Part shown: piece after piece, positions 35,914-45,292 of the stretch
Layout: every line of letters begins with the position of its first letter
How positions within the stretch are numbered: position 1 is the stretch's first letter
Origin: Paraburkholderia nodosa
Lineage (GTDB): Bacteria > Pseudomonadota > Gammaproteobacteria > Burkholderiales > Burkholderiaceae
DNA: 64,000 nt
Assembly: GCF_001718195.1 (NCBI RefSeq)
Contig: NZ_MCNV01000034.1
Span: 1-64,000, forward strand
Direction of reading: 5' to 3'
Made by a program: the position numbers and the translations under genes
Notes under the pieces: model-generated
The model's input: the letters and a program-made list of their open reading frames with translations, nothing else
Database searches by the model: none
What the model was told of the DNA's origin: nothing

Positions 35914-37929
35914 ATGGCCCTGACTCATTCAACCCCGCCCCGTTCCACCCCAGGCCGTTTCGCCGCCGGCCGCAGCCTCGACATCGTCTGCCTCGGACGC
36001 CTGGGCGTCGATCTCTACGCTCAACAGGTGGGCGCGCGGCTCGAAGACGTCTCCACCTTCGCGAAGTATCTGGGCGGCTCCTCGGCGAACATCGCCTTCG
36101 GCTGCGCGCGTCTGGGCCTGAAGTCGGCCATGCTCACGCGCGTGGGCGACGACCATATGGGGCGCTTCCTCGTCGAAACGCTCACGAAGGAAGGCTGCGA
36201 CACGAGCCATGTGCGCGTGGACCATGAACGCCTCACGGCGCTCGTGCTGCTGGGCCTGAAAGACCGCGACACATTCCCGCTGATTTTCTACCGCGAGAAC
36301 TGTGCCGACATGGCCGTCGATGCGGGCGACTTCGACGAAGCCTTCATCGCCTCCTCGAAAGCGCTGCTCATTACCGGCACGCACTTCTCGACCGAACAGG
36401 TGAATCGCACGAGCCTCACCGCACTCGACTACGCGCGCCGCAACAACGTGCGCACCGTGCTCGACATCGACTACCGTCCCGTGCTCTGGGGCCTAACCGG
36501 CAAGGCGGACGGCGAGACGCGCTTCGTCGCGAGCGAAGGGGTGAGCGCGCATTTGCAGCGCATCCTGCCGCATTTCAATCTCGTGATCGGCACCGAGGAA
36601 GAGTTCCGCATTGCAGGCGGCAAGGAATCGCTCGTCGATGCGCTCAAGCGCGTGCGCGAAGTCACGGAAGCGACGCTGCTCGTCAAACGGGGGCCGCTCG
36701 GCTGCCAGATCGTGGAAGGTGCGGTGCCCGTCTCGATGGACGATTTGCCCATGCAGCGCGGCGTGGAGGTCGAAGTACTCAACGTGCTCGGGGCGGGTGA
36801 CGCTTTCGCCTCCGGCTTTCTTTCGGGCTGGCTGCGCGACGCCTCGCTCGAAGACTGCGCGCGCTCGGCCAACGCGTGCGGCGCCCTCGTCGTCTCGCGG
36901 CACGGCTGCGCGCCCGCCATGCCGACGCCCGTGGAACTCGACTACTTCCTGCGCGAAGCGGCCGCCGACCCCGTACGCATGCGCCGCCCCGACCGTGACG
37001 CGACGCTCGCGCGCCTGCATCGCGTGACACCCGCGCGCAAGCGGCACGACGAAGTGCTCGGCTTCGCGTTCGATCATCGCAACCAGTTCTTCGATCTCGC
37101 GCAGCAAACCGGCGCTAGCGAAGCGCGCATTTCGTATCTGAAGAATCTCTTCGTCGAAGCGGTCGCGCAGACCGAACGCACGCTCGGCTTGCAGGGACGC
37201 ATCGGTGTCCTGATCGATGACCGCTACGGCCAGGATGCGCTCAACGCCGCAACCGGCCGCGGCTGGTGGATCGGCCGCCCGGTCGAGTTGCCGGGCTCCG
37301 TGCCGCTCGTGTTCGACCATGGCCGTTCGATCGGCACGACGCTCGCGTCCTGGCCCATCGACCACACGGTGAAGTGTCTCGTGCAGTTCCATCCCGACGA
37401 GCCCATCGAACAGCGTCTCGAACAGGAAGCGCAACTGCGCGCGCTCTACGACGCCACCCAGGCGAGCGGCCACGAACTGCTGCTCGAAGTGATTCCGCCG
37501 AAGCTTAACGGCAAGCCGAACGCGCCCGATACGGTCTATCGCGCGCTCAAGCGGCTCTACAACATCGGCCTCTATCCGGAGTGGTGGAAGCTCGAACCGA
37601 CGGGCGCCGCGCAATGGCGCGAGATCGACGCGCTGATTGCCGAACGCGACCCGTATTGCCGCGGCGTCGTGCTGCTCGGACTCTCCGCGCCGATCGACCA
37701 GCTCGTGGAGGGCTTTCGCGCGGCGGCCGTCTCAAATACCTGCCGGGGCTTCACAGTGGGCCGCTCGATCTTCTATGAACCGAGCCTCGCCTGGCTCGCA
37801 GGCGAAATCGGCGACGACGAGGTGATCGCCCGCGCGCGCCGCGCCTTCGAAACGCTGATCGGCGCGTGGCGCGCCGCGCGCACCGACGCTCGAGGGGCGC
37901 ACGACAATCATGAGGAGAAGGCGGCATGA
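35914..37929 (+). CDS. iolC: 5-Dehydro-2-deoxygluconokinase fused to DUF2090 aldolase-like domain
   Basis: Phosphorylates 2-deoxy-5-keto-D-gluconate in inositol breakdown. The 671-residue protein has two parts: a PfkB kinase (about 20-340; LGRLGVDLYAQQVGARLEDVSTFAKYLGGSSANIA-type start, VLGAGDAFASGF with catalytic D296) and a C-terminal DUF2090 domain (about 365-660; VLGFAFDHRNQFF, GRSIGTTLASWPID, and GFTVGRSIFYEP). DUF2090 is related to class I aldolases, and the fusion may also do the following aldol step (normally IolJ). The stop overlaps iolD (ATGA). Confidence 0.92.
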   Translation: MALTHSTPPRSTPGRFAAGRSLDIVCLGRLGVDLYAQQVGARLEDVSTFAKYLGGSSANIAFGCARLGLKSAMLTRVGDDHMGRFLVETLTKEGCDTSHVRVDHERLTALVLLGLKDRDTFPLIFYRENCADMAVDAGDFDEAFIASSKALLITGTHFSTEQVNRTSLTALDYARRNNVRTVLDIDYRPVLWGLTGKADGETRFVASEGVSAHLQRILPHFNLVIGTEEEFRIAGGKESLVDALKRVREVTEATLLVKRGPLGCQIVEGAVPVSMDDLPMQRGVEVEVLNVLGAGDAFASGFLSGWLRDASLEDCARSANACGALVVSRHGCAPAMPTPVELDYFLREAAADPVRMRRPDRDATLARLHRVTPARKRHDEVLGFAFDHRNQFFDLAQQTGASEARISYLKNLFVEAVAQTERTLGLQGRIGVLIDDRYGQDALNAATGRGWWIGRPVELPGSVPLVFDHGRSIGTTLASWPIDHTVKCLVQFHPDEPIEQRLEQEAQLRALYDATQASGHELLLEVIPPKLNGKPNAPDTVYRALKRLYNIGLYPEWWKLEPTGAAQWREIDALIAERDPYCRGVVLLGLSAPIDQLVEGFRAAAVSNTCRGFTVGRSIFYEPSLAWLAGEIGDDEVIARARRAFETLIGAWRAARTDARGAHDNHEEKAA

Positions 37930-39899
37930 ATCAACGCATTGCTCCTGGCGACTACGCCGCGCAGGAAAGCGCGCAGAACGCAGTACCCGCGGCGCACACG
38001 AGCACCGTGCGGCTTACGGCGGCGCAGGCGCTCGTGCGCTATCTCGCTGCGCAGCGCGTGGCGAGCGAGGACGGCTCAGGCCGCACGGAGCCGCTATTCG
38101 GCGGCGTGTTCGCGATCTTCGGTCACGGCAACGTGGCCGGCATCGGGGAAGCGCTTTATCAGTATCGGCACGAACTGCCCACGCTGCGCGCGCACAACGA
38201 GCAGGCCATGGCGCACAGCGCGATCGCCTATGCCAAGGCGCACTTTCGCCGCCGCATGATGGCGGTGACGACCTCGATTGGCCCCGGCGCGACGAATCTC
38301 GTCACGGCGGCCGCGCTTGCGCACGTGAACCGCTTGCCGGTGCTGCTGTTGCCCGGCGACATTTTCGTGTCGCGCGAACCCGATCCGGTGCTGCAGCAGA
38401 TCGAGGATCTGCATGACGGCGGCCTCTCCGCTAACGACGCGCTGCGCCCCGTCTCGCGCTACTTCGACCGCATCGTGCATCCCGCGCAGTTGCTCACCGC
38501 GCTGCCGCGCGCGCTGCGCGTGCTCACCGACGCCGCGCTCTGCGGCCCCGTCACGCTCGCGCTGCCGCAGGACGTGCAGGCCATGGCATGGGACTATCCG
38601 GCGAGCTTCTTCACGCCGCGCCTCGTGACATTCCACGCCCCAGCGCCTATTCAGACCGAGATCGACGCGGCGCTTATGCAGTTGCATCGCGCGAAGCGCC
38701 CGCTCATCGTCGCGGGCGGCGGCGTGCTCTATTCGCGCGCCTCGCAGGCCTTGCAGACGCTTGCGGCCTCGCGCGGCATACCCGTGGCCGAAACGCAGGC
38801 GGGCAAAGGCTCGCTCGCGTGGGACGACCCGCTCAACGTCGGTGCGCTCGGCGTGACGGGCTCGCCCGCCGCCAACGAACTGGCGCGCGACGCCGACTGC
38901 GTGCTTGCCGTGGGCACGCGTTTGCAGGACTTCACGACCGGCTCGAACTCGCTCTTTGCGAACGCGCATGTGATCGGCGTGAACGCCAACGGCTTCGACG
39001 CGCTCAAGCACGACGGCCTCGCCGTGCAGGCCGACGCGCGCCAGGCGCTCGCTGCGCTCAACGACGAACTGATCAACTGGCGCGCCGACGCGAACTGGAG
39101 CGCCCGCGCCCAGCGCCTCGCGGGCGACTGGCGCGCGAGCATCGAGCGCCTCACGCACGCGCCGCAGGAACGCAACCGCCTGCCCTACGACGCCGATGTG
39201 ATCGGCGCCGTGCAGCGCTCTTCGAGTCGTTCGTACACCGAAGACATCGTCGTCTGCGCGGCCGGCACGCTGCCCGCCGAGCTGCACAAGCTCTGGCGCG
39301 CGGGCCAGCCCGGCGCCTATCACGTTGAATACGGCTACTCGTGCATGGGCTACGAGATCGCGGGCGGCCTGGGCGCGAAACTTGCGCGGCCCGATCGCGA
39401 GGTCATCGTCATGGTGGGCGACGGCAGCTATCTGATGATGAACAGCGAGATCGCCACCTCGGTCATGCTGGGCGCGAAGCTCATCATCGTCGTGCTCGAC
39501 AACCGCGGCTACGGCTGCATCAACCGGTTGCAGCAGGCTTGCGGCGGCGCGCCGTTCAACAACCTGTTCAACGATTGCGCGCAAGGGCCGCTCGGCGCCC
39601 CTCGCATCGATTTCGCCTCGCATGCGCGCTCGCTCGGCGCGCAGGCCGAGCACGTGGCGAACGTCGCGGAACTCGAAGCGGCGATGCAACGCGCGCGCGC
39701 TTCGTCGCGCACTTACGTGGTCTCCATCGACACCGACCCCGCGCGCACGACGGAGGAAGGCGGCTGGTGGTGGGAGGTCGCCGTGCCCGAGGTGTCCACG
39801 CGCGCCACCGTGCGCGAGGCGCGCGAGCGCTATGAAGAGCAGGTCGCGCAGCGCAGCGGACGCGCGCAAGCCAGCGACGACGAATCCGGCAACGCATAA
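37926..39899 (+). CDS. iolD: 3D-(3,5/4)-trihydroxycyclohexane-1,2-dione hydrolase
   Basis: Thiamine-diphosphate enzyme that opens the ring of trihydroxycyclohexane-dione to 5-deoxyglucuronate. The 657-residue protein has the three TPP-enzyme domains: N-terminal pyrimidine-binding (GHGNVAGIGEALYQ, with the catalytic Glu in RAHNEQAMAHSAIAYA), central (about 215-345), and C-terminal TPP-pyrophosphate-binding (GYSCMGYEIAGGLGAKLA, VMVGDGSYLMMNSEIATS with the GDGS motif). It overlaps iolC by four bases and precedes iolE by 33 bases. Confidence 0.95.
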   Translation: MNQRIAPGDYAAQESAQNAVPAAHTSTVRLTAAQALVRYLAAQRVASEDGSGRTEPLFGGVFAIFGHGNVAGIGEALYQYRHELPTLRAHNEQAMAHSAIAYAKAHFRRRMMAVTTSIGPGATNLVTAAALAHVNRLPVLLLPGDIFVSREPDPVLQQIEDLHDGGLSANDALRPVSRYFDRIVHPAQLLTALPRALRVLTDAALCGPVTLALPQDVQAMAWDYPASFFTPRLVTFHAPAPIQTEIDAALMQLHRAKRPLIVAGGGVLYSRASQALQTLAASRGIPVAETQAGKGSLAWDDPLNVGALGVTGSPAANELARDADCVLAVGTRLQDFTTGSNSLFANAHVIGVNANGFDALKHDGLAVQADARQALAALNDELINWRADANWSARAQRLAGDWRASIERLTHAPQERNRLPYDADVIGAVQRSSSRSYTEDIVVCAAGTLPAELHKLWRAGQPGAYHVEYGYSCMGYEIAGGLGAKLARPDREVIVMVGDGSYLMMNSEIATSVMLGAKLIIVVLDNRGYGCINRLQQACGGAPFNNLFNDCAQGPLGAPRIDFASHARSLGAQAEHVANVAELEAAMQRARASSRTYVVSIDTDPARTTEEGGWWWEVAVPEVSTRATVREARERYEEQVAQRSGRAQASDDESGNA

Positions 39900-39932
39900 C
39901 GGCTCTGACGACACAGACATCGAGGAGCGCAT

Positions 39933-40847
39933 ATGAGCGCATTTGAAGTACGCATCGGCATCAACCCGCTGTCGTGGATGAACGACGACCTGCCCTCGCT
40001 CGGCGGCGAGACGCCGCTATCGCAGGCGCTGACCGAGGGCCGCGAGATCGGTTACGAGGGCTTCGAGCTAGGCAACAAGTTTCCGCGCGAGCCGCAGGCG
40101 CTCAGGTCGCTCCTCGCGCAACACGATCTATCGCTCGTCTCCGGCTGGTATTCGGGCATGCTCGCGCGGCGCAGCGTGGAAGAAGAGATCGCCGCGGTCG
40201 AGAAGCATCTGGAGCTGCTCGCGCAGAACGGCGCAACCGTGATGGTCTACGGCGAGGTCGCCGATTCGATCCAGGGCGCGCCGCGTCCGCTCTATCAGCG
40301 CCCGCGCTTTTTCAGCGGCAAGCAGTGGGACGAATACGCCGCGCGCGTGGACGTCTTCGCGCGCCATACGCTCTCGCGCGGCGTACGGCTCGCGTACCAC
40401 CATCACATGGGCGCCTATGTCGAAACGCCCGCCGACGTCGACAAGCTCATGGCGCGCACGAGCGACGCCGTGGGCCTGCTGTTCGACGCAGGCCATATGA
40501 CGTTTGCAGGCGGCGACCCCGTGGCGGAACTCGACAAGCACATTGCACGCGTATGTCATGTGCACTGCAAGGACGTGCGCCCGGCAGTCATGAAACTCGC
40601 ACGCAACCGCAACTGGAGCTTTCTCGACGCCGTGCTCGCAGGCGCGTTCACCGTACCGGGCGACGGCGCGATCGATTTTCCCGCGATCATCGCGCGCCTG
40701 AAGCGGCACGGCTATCGCGGCTGGCTCGTCGTCGAAGCCGAGCAGGACCCCGTAATCGCACCGTCGTACGAATATGCGCAAAAGGGTTACCGTACGCTGC
40801 GCACGCTCGTCGATGCGACGGACACCCAATCGAAGGAGGCAGCATGA
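39933..40847 (+). CDS. iolE: Myo-inosose-2 dehydratase
   Basis: Removes water from 2-keto-myo-inositol to make the dione used by IolD. The 304-residue TIM-barrel protein (AP-endonuclease-2/xylose-isomerase fold) starts IGINPLSWMNDDLPSLGGETPLSQAL, the usual IolE N-terminus, and shows metal-site segments LAYHHHMGAYVETPADVD (about 151-168), LLFDAGHMTFAGGDP (about 183), RVCHVHCKDVR (about 206) and WLVVEAEQDP (about 268). ATG 39933 follows GAGGAGCGCAT. Its stop overlaps the iolB start by four bases. Confidence 0.95.
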   Translation: MSAFEVRIGINPLSWMNDDLPSLGGETPLSQALTEGREIGYEGFELGNKFPREPQALRSLLAQHDLSLVSGWYSGMLARRSVEEEIAAVEKHLELLAQNGATVMVYGEVADSIQGAPRPLYQRPRFFSGKQWDEYAARVDVFARHTLSRGVRLAYHHHMGAYVETPADVDKLMARTSDAVGLLFDAGHMTFAGGDPVAELDKHIARVCHVHCKDVRPAVMKLARNRNWSFLDAVLAGAFTVPGDGAIDFPAIIARLKRHGYRGWLVVEAEQDPVIAPSYEYAQKGYRTLRTLVDATDTQSKEAA

Positions 40848-41647
40848 CTCTGCTGGTCAAGGCCGCGCGCGAAGGTCAGACGATCGCGCGCGTCACGCCC
40901 GACACCGCGGGCTGGCGCTATGTCGGCTTCGCCGCATACCGGCTCGAAGTGGATGAACTCGTCTATGTCAGTGAGCCCGATCGCGAGAGCTGCATCGTCG
41001 TGCTCTCGGGCTCGGTGGATATCGAGGCGGGCGGCGAGCGCTGGTCGAGCCTCGGCTCGCGCGACAGCGTCTTCGAAGACGCCGCGCCGTATGCCGTTTA
41101 TGTGCCGCCCGGCGTGAAAGCGACGGTGCGCGCCAAACGCAATGCCGAAGTGGGCGTGGCGAGCGCGCCCGCCAAAGGCACGCTGCCCGCTCGCCTCATC
41201 GAGCCCGCGCAGATGAAGCGCTCCACGCGCGGCAAGGGCGCGAATACGCGCTACGTCTGCGATATCCTGCCGCAAGACGCGCCCGCTGAATCGCTGCTCG
41301 TGGTCGAGGTGCGCACGCCTTCGGGCCATTCGTCGAGCTACCCGCCGCACAAGCACGACGCCGACCGCTTGCCGCACGAAAGCGCGCTCGAAGAAACCTA
41401 CTATCACCGGCTCAATCCGCAGCAGGGTTTCGCGTTCCAGCGCGTGTACACCGACGCGCGCGATCTGGACGAAACGATGGCCGTGGAAAATCACGACGTC
41501 GTGATGGTGCCGCGCGGCTATCACCCGGTCGTCGTCCCGTATGGCTACGACTCGTACTACCTGAACGTGATGGCGGGCCCCACGCGCGAATGGCACTTCC
41601 ACAACGACCCGGCGCACGCGTGGATCATCGAGCGCGACGCGAAGTGA
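40844..41647 (+). CDS. iolB: 5-Deoxy-glucuronate isomerase
   Basis: Isomerises 5-deoxyglucuronate to 2-deoxy-5-keto-gluconate, the substrate for IolC. The 267-residue cupin protein has SYPPHKHDADRLPHESALEETYYHRLNP-type metal-binding histidines (about 165-193), followed by VPRGYHPVVVPYGYDSYYLNVMAGP (about 221-245), both IolB signatures. ATG 40844 is preceded by AAGGAGG and overlaps iolE. Last gene of the rightward operon; a terminator follows in 10 bases. The final step enzyme IolA is not in this window. Confidence 0.94.
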   Translation: MTLLVKAAREGQTIARVTPDTAGWRYVGFAAYRLEVDELVYVSEPDRESCIVVLSGSVDIEAGGERWSSLGSRDSVFEDAAPYAVYVPPGVKATVRAKRNAEVGVASAPAKGTLPARLIEPAQMKRSTRGKGANTRYVCDILPQDAPAESLLVVEVRTPSGHSSSYPPHKHDADRLPHESALEETYYHRLNPQQGFAFQRVYTDARDLDETMAVENHDVVMVPRGYHPVVVPYGYDSYYLNVMAGPTREWHFHNDPAHAWIIERDAK

Positions 41648-41656
41648 CGCGTCCAT

Positions 41657-41691
41657 AAAAAACGCCGCGTGTGAAACCACGCGGCGTTTTT
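41657..41691 (+). terminator. Rho-independent terminator of the iol operon
   Basis: AAAAACGCCGCGTG-TGAAAC-CACGCGGCGTTTTT, a perfect stem with a T-run, ten bases after iolB. The A-run on the other strand also allows it to stop the chemoreceptor transcript from the right. Confidence 0.93.
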
Positions 41692-41728
41692 CACGCGTGC
41701 CCGCAACGAGCAACGAACCGCAACGGGG

Positions 41729-43447
41729 TCAAGCCAGCCGGAATTTCCCCACCAGCCGCTTGAGCACCTTCGCCTGATCGTCGAGCGATTGCGCAGCCGC
41801 AGTCGCCTCTTCCACGAGCGCCGCGTTCTGCTGCGTGCCGGCGTCCATCTGCGTGACTGCGCGACTGATTTCCTCGATGCCCGAGCGCTGCTCGCGCGAA
41901 GCCGCAGAAATTTCGCCGATGATGTCGTTCACGCGCCGCACGGCCTTCACGACCTCGTCCATCGTCGAGCCCGCGTCCTGCGCCAGCGTCGAGCCATTCG
42001 ATACGCGCTCGACCGATGCGCCGATCAGCGTCTTGATCTCCTTGGCCGCCGCCGCGCTGCGCTGCGCGAGGCTGCGCACCTCGCCCGCCACCACGGCGAA
42101 GCCGCGCCCTTCCTCGCCCGCGCGCGCCGCTTCCACGGCGGCGTTGAGCGCGAGGATGTTGGTCTGGAACGCAATGCCCTCGATCACGCCAATGATGTCC
42201 GCGATACTCTTCGCGCTGTCGTTGATCTCCTGCATCGTCGCGACCACGCGCCCGACCACCGAGCCGCCCTTCTCCGCGATTGCCGAGGCATTGCCCGCGA
42301 GCGTGCTGGCCTGTTCGGCGTTTTCGGCATTCAGACGCACCGTGGACGTGAGCTGCTCCATGCTGCTCGCCGTGCGCTCGAGCGCCATGGCCTGTTCTTC
42401 GGTGCGGCGCGACAGATCGAGATTGCCGGTCGAGATTTCGCCCGAGGCCGAGGCAATCGCCTCGGCGCTCGCGGCGATTTCGGCCACCGTGGTCGAGAGA
42501 CCCTTCTGCATGTCGCGCAGCGCGCCCAGCATGCTCGCCGCGTCGCGTGCGTGAACCGTGACGGGCTGCGCGAGATCGCCGGCCGCGATCCGGGCCGCGA
42601 TGGCCTTGGCATGCGCGGGCTCGCCACCCAGTTGCCGCGCGATGCGACGCACGACCCATTCGCTCACGAAGAACGCGAGCACGAACATGGCCACGGTCGC
42701 CACGGCCATCATCACGAACGACGACTTGAAGATGAACTCGGCCTTTTCGATGGTCGCCTTCGCGGCCGTCCCGCGCTGCGCGACGAGGTCGTTGACGAGC
42801 GTTTCGAGCTTGCCGGTCTCCACGAGCAGCGAGACGTCCTGCGTGCCCACCTGCCAGCTCATCTGCGAGAGATCGAGCGGCTGCTGCTTCACGAGCGTCA
42901 CGAAGTCGCGCAGATGGCCGCTCCACGCCGTGGTCGCATCCGCGAGCTTCTTTTGCAGGGCGAGCGCGTCGCCGCCCTGCTCCTGCGCGTATTGCTGCAG
43001 CTGGCTTATGCCGCGCTCCAGCGCACCGAGATCCTTGTCGATGTCCTGGCCTAGTTCGTCGCGCTCGCGCGCCGTGGTCGCGGTGAGCAGCATCTTCTGC
43101 GCGCGGCTCGCGCGCAGCACGTGGCCGCGCGCTTCCTCGGCGGCGCGGCTCGCGACGTAGCCCTGTTCGTAGATCGATTGCGTCGAGCCGTTCAGGCGGC
43201 TGATTTGCGCGAGCGAAATGGCGCCGATGGCGAGCGTGCCGATCAGCACCAGCGCGAAGGCGAGACGCAGTGTGGCCTTCACGGAAAGCCGCGAGCGGCG
43301 CGTCGCCGCGCCGGCGCGTCCCGTTTTGCGTTGCTGCGCGTGCGCCGCGCTGCCTGCCGGATCCTGCGGCACGAACCCTGCGTGCCCGCCGCCTTGCGAT
43401 ACTGCTTTCATTTTGGTCCCCAGCATTGTTGTCAGGCTCAGCGCCAT
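41729..43447 (-). CDS. Methyl-accepting chemotaxis protein
   Basis: A 572-residue chemoreceptor: cytoplasmic N-end, transmembrane helix (about 62-85), a periplasmic four-helix-bundle ligand domain (about 86-235), a second helix (about 235-260), HAMP (about 260-315) and a signalling domain (to 560) with the hairpin tip GRGFAVVAGEVRSLAQRSAAAAKEIK (about 450-475). It ends in KFRLA with no NWETF-like CheR/CheB tether, so it depends on other receptors for adaptation. Start is uncertain: 43447 or the ATG at 43411 (MKAVSQGGG); neither has a strong ribosome-binding site. The ligand is unknown; proximity to the inositol genes is suggestive only. Confidence 0.92.
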   Translation of the reverse strand: MALSLTTMLGTKMKAVSQGGGHAGFVPQDPAGSAAHAQQRKTGRAGAATRRSRLSVKATLRLAFALVLIGTLAIGAISLAQISRLNGSTQSIYEQGYVASRAAEEARGHVLRASRAQKMLLTATTARERDELGQDIDKDLGALERGISQLQQYAQEQGGDALALQKKLADATTAWSGHLRDFVTLVKQQPLDLSQMSWQVGTQDVSLLVETGKLETLVNDLVAQRGTAAKATIEKAEFIFKSSFVMMAVATVAMFVLAFFVSEWVVRRIARQLGGEPAHAKAIAARIAAGDLAQPVTVHARDAASMLGALRDMQKGLSTTVAEIAASAEAIASASGEISTGNLDLSRRTEEQAMALERTASSMEQLTSTVRLNAENAEQASTLAGNASAIAEKGGSVVGRVVATMQEINDSAKSIADIIGVIEGIAFQTNILALNAAVEAARAGEEGRGFAVVAGEVRSLAQRSAAAAKEIKTLIGASVERVSNGSTLAQDAGSTMDEVVKAVRRVNDIIGEISAASREQRSGIEEISRAVTQMDAGTQQNAALVEEATAAAQSLDDQAKVLKRLVGKFRLA

Positions 43448-43829
43448 CGTTCTTGATTTGCGCTACGCCTCAACCCCGGTCTACGGCACACCACCGCGCA
43501 TTCTTTAACGCCTTCGCGCGCGCGGTGCGACCCGTACTCCAGCCCCGTTTTGCGCACCTCGTGGGCGCGCATATCGGCGGTTTATACACGGCCAAAATGA
43601 GATGCCAAAAATCCCGCATCAATTTCGAGTATTCGTAACAGCCTCTTGCGGCATTGGGCCGCAGGCTAACGGTGCGCCGCCGATGTCCGATTCTCGACAA
43701 ATCTTGTCCGTACAGTTCGAGCAAGACACATTACACTGCGCTCATAACTCTTATACATGTCCTTTCATGCCGTCGCCGCTGCCCGTCTGGCGTGGTGCCC
43801 GCTGAATACTCTCTGCTGCTACCGACAAC
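43448..43829. other. Divergent promoter region between chemoreceptor and fsr
   Basis: A 382-base non-coding gap. It holds no open frame that looks like a protein. The centre (43560-43760) is more AT-rich than its surroundings. AGCCTCTTGCGGC-ATTGG-GCCGCAGGCT (43640-43667) could fold into a hairpin, with a bulge, in the leader of fsr. I do not see a clear promoter pair. Confidence 0.5.
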
Positions 43830-45089
43830 ATGGAAACCAGTCTCGACAAGCGCGCCCTGCCGGGCGCTGCCGCGGGTTCGTCCGCGGCCGCTTCCGCCCC
43901 CGCGGCCGCGGTGCAACGCACCGTCTACTCGGTGCTGGGTGCGATCAGCTTCTCGCACCTGCTCAACGACATGATCCAGTCGTTGATCCTCGCCATCTAC
44001 CCGATGCTCAAGGACAACTTCTCGCTGTCGTTCACGCAGATCGGCCTCATCACCCTCACTTACCAGATCACGGCGTCGATGCTGCAGCCGCTGGTGGGCT
44101 TCTTCACCGACAAGCGGCCCCTGCCGTACTCGCTGCCCGTCGGCATGGGCTTCACGCTGTGCGGCCTGCTGCTGATGTCGGTCGCGCCGACCTTCGGCGT
44201 GCTGCTCGTGGCGGCCGCGCTGGTGGGCTGCGGCTCGTCGGTGTTCCATCCGGAATCGTCGCGCGTGGCGCGCATGGCGTCGGGCGGGCGTCACGGTCTC
44301 GCGCAGTCGCTCTTCCAGGTGGGCGGCAACGCGGGCACGTCGCTCGGGCCGCTGCTCGCCGCCGCGATCGTCATTCCGCACGGCCAACGCAGCATCGCGT
44401 GGTTCTCGGCGGCGACGCTCGTCGGCATGATCGTGCTCACGCAGATCGGCCGCTGGTACAAAGCCCATCCCGCGATGAAGAAAAAGCGCGCCGAGGTGGC
44501 GCATGTCGCGCTCTCGCGTGGACGCGTCGCGGGCGCCATCGGCGTGCTCGTGCTGCTCGTGTTCTCGAAGTACTTCTATCTCGCGAGCATCAACAGCTAC
44601 TTCACGTTCTATCTGATCGACCGCTTCCACCTCTCCGTGCAGGCCGCGCAGATCCATCTGTTCGTGTTCCTCGCCGCGGTTGCCGCCGGCACGATCATTG
44701 GCGGCCCGGTGGGTGACCGCATCGGCCGCAAGTACGTGATCTGGGTCTCGATTCTCGGCGTGGCGCCGTTCACGCTGCTGCTGCCCTACGCCAACCTGTT
44801 CTGGACCGGCGTGCTCACGGTGATCATCGGCGTGGTGTTGGCCTCGGCGTTCTCGGCCATCCTCGTCTATGCGCAGGAGCTGATTCCGGGCAAGGTGGGC
44901 ATGGTCGCGGGTCTTTTCTTCGGCTTCGCGTTCGGCTTGGGCGGCATCGGCGCGGCGGTGCTCGGCCAGTTGGCGGATGCGACCAGCATCGGCTTCGTCT
45001 ACAAGGTTTGCTCGTTCCTGCCGCTCATCGGCATCCTCACCGTGTTGCTGCCCGACGTGGAAGGCAAGCGCGCGAAGAAAATTGCCTAA
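43830..45089 (+). CDS. fsr: MFS exporter of the fosmidomycin-resistance (Fsr) type
   Basis: A 419-residue drug/proton antiporter of the inner membrane. About 12 helices (residues 35-410) after a 30-residue, alanine-rich cytoplasmic leader. Fsr-like parts: ISFSHLLNDMIQSLILAIYPMLK (about 40-62), TYQITASMLQPLVGFFTDKRPLP, GCGSSVFHPESSRVARMASGGRHGLAQSLFQVGGNAG. The natural substrate is unknown; fosmidomycin is the known drug for the E. coli homologue. Single-gene unit ending in its own terminator. Confidence 0.87.
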   Translation: METSLDKRALPGAAAGSSAAASAPAAAVQRTVYSVLGAISFSHLLNDMIQSLILAIYPMLKDNFSLSFTQIGLITLTYQITASMLQPLVGFFTDKRPLPYSLPVGMGFTLCGLLLMSVAPTFGVLLVAAALVGCGSSVFHPESSRVARMASGGRHGLAQSLFQVGGNAGTSLGPLLAAAIVIPHGQRSIAWFSAATLVGMIVLTQIGRWYKAHPAMKKKRAEVAHVALSRGRVAGAIGVLVLLVFSKYFYLASINSYFTFYLIDRFHLSVQAAQIHLFVFLAAVAAGTIIGGPVGDRIGRKYVIWVSILGVAPFTLLLPYANLFWTGVLTVIIGVVLASAFSAILVYAQELIPGKVGMVAGLFFGFAFGLGGIGAAVLGQLADATSIGFVYKVCSFLPLIGILTVLLPDVEGKRAKKIA

Positions 45090-45118
45090 GCGCAGCGGCG
45101 CGCGCATCGCTCTGCAAA

Positions 45119-45150
45119 ACGGCCGGACGCCCCTCGGGGCTCCGGCCGTT
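45119..45150 (+). terminator. Rho-independent terminator after fsr
   Basis: AACGGCCGGA and TCCGGCCGTT pair across ACGCCCCTCGGGGC-type sequence, 30 bases after the fsr stop; followed by TGTTCGTTGT, a poor T-run. Confidence 0.7.
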
Positions 45151-45292
45151 GTTCGTTGTGCGCTTGCACACGCTTTGCCTCGCCGCGACTTCGTACTAGG
45201 CTTGTGGTTGGCCGCCGCCTCCCGTCCGCCAGCCAGCCCCTGGGGCCCGGCGCAAGGCGGCGCTTTCGAGACGCCCGCGCACGAGGTTCGCC

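Noticed and set aside
38094..39932. Long frames antisense to iolD and in the same direction but shifted
   Set aside because: iolD fills the region with full TPP-enzyme motifs; the other frames have biased, Arg/Ala-rich composition.
43640..43667. Hairpin in the fsr leader as a riboswitch
   Set aside because: A single stem-loop without further conserved structure or a T-run is not enough to call a riboswitch or attenuator.
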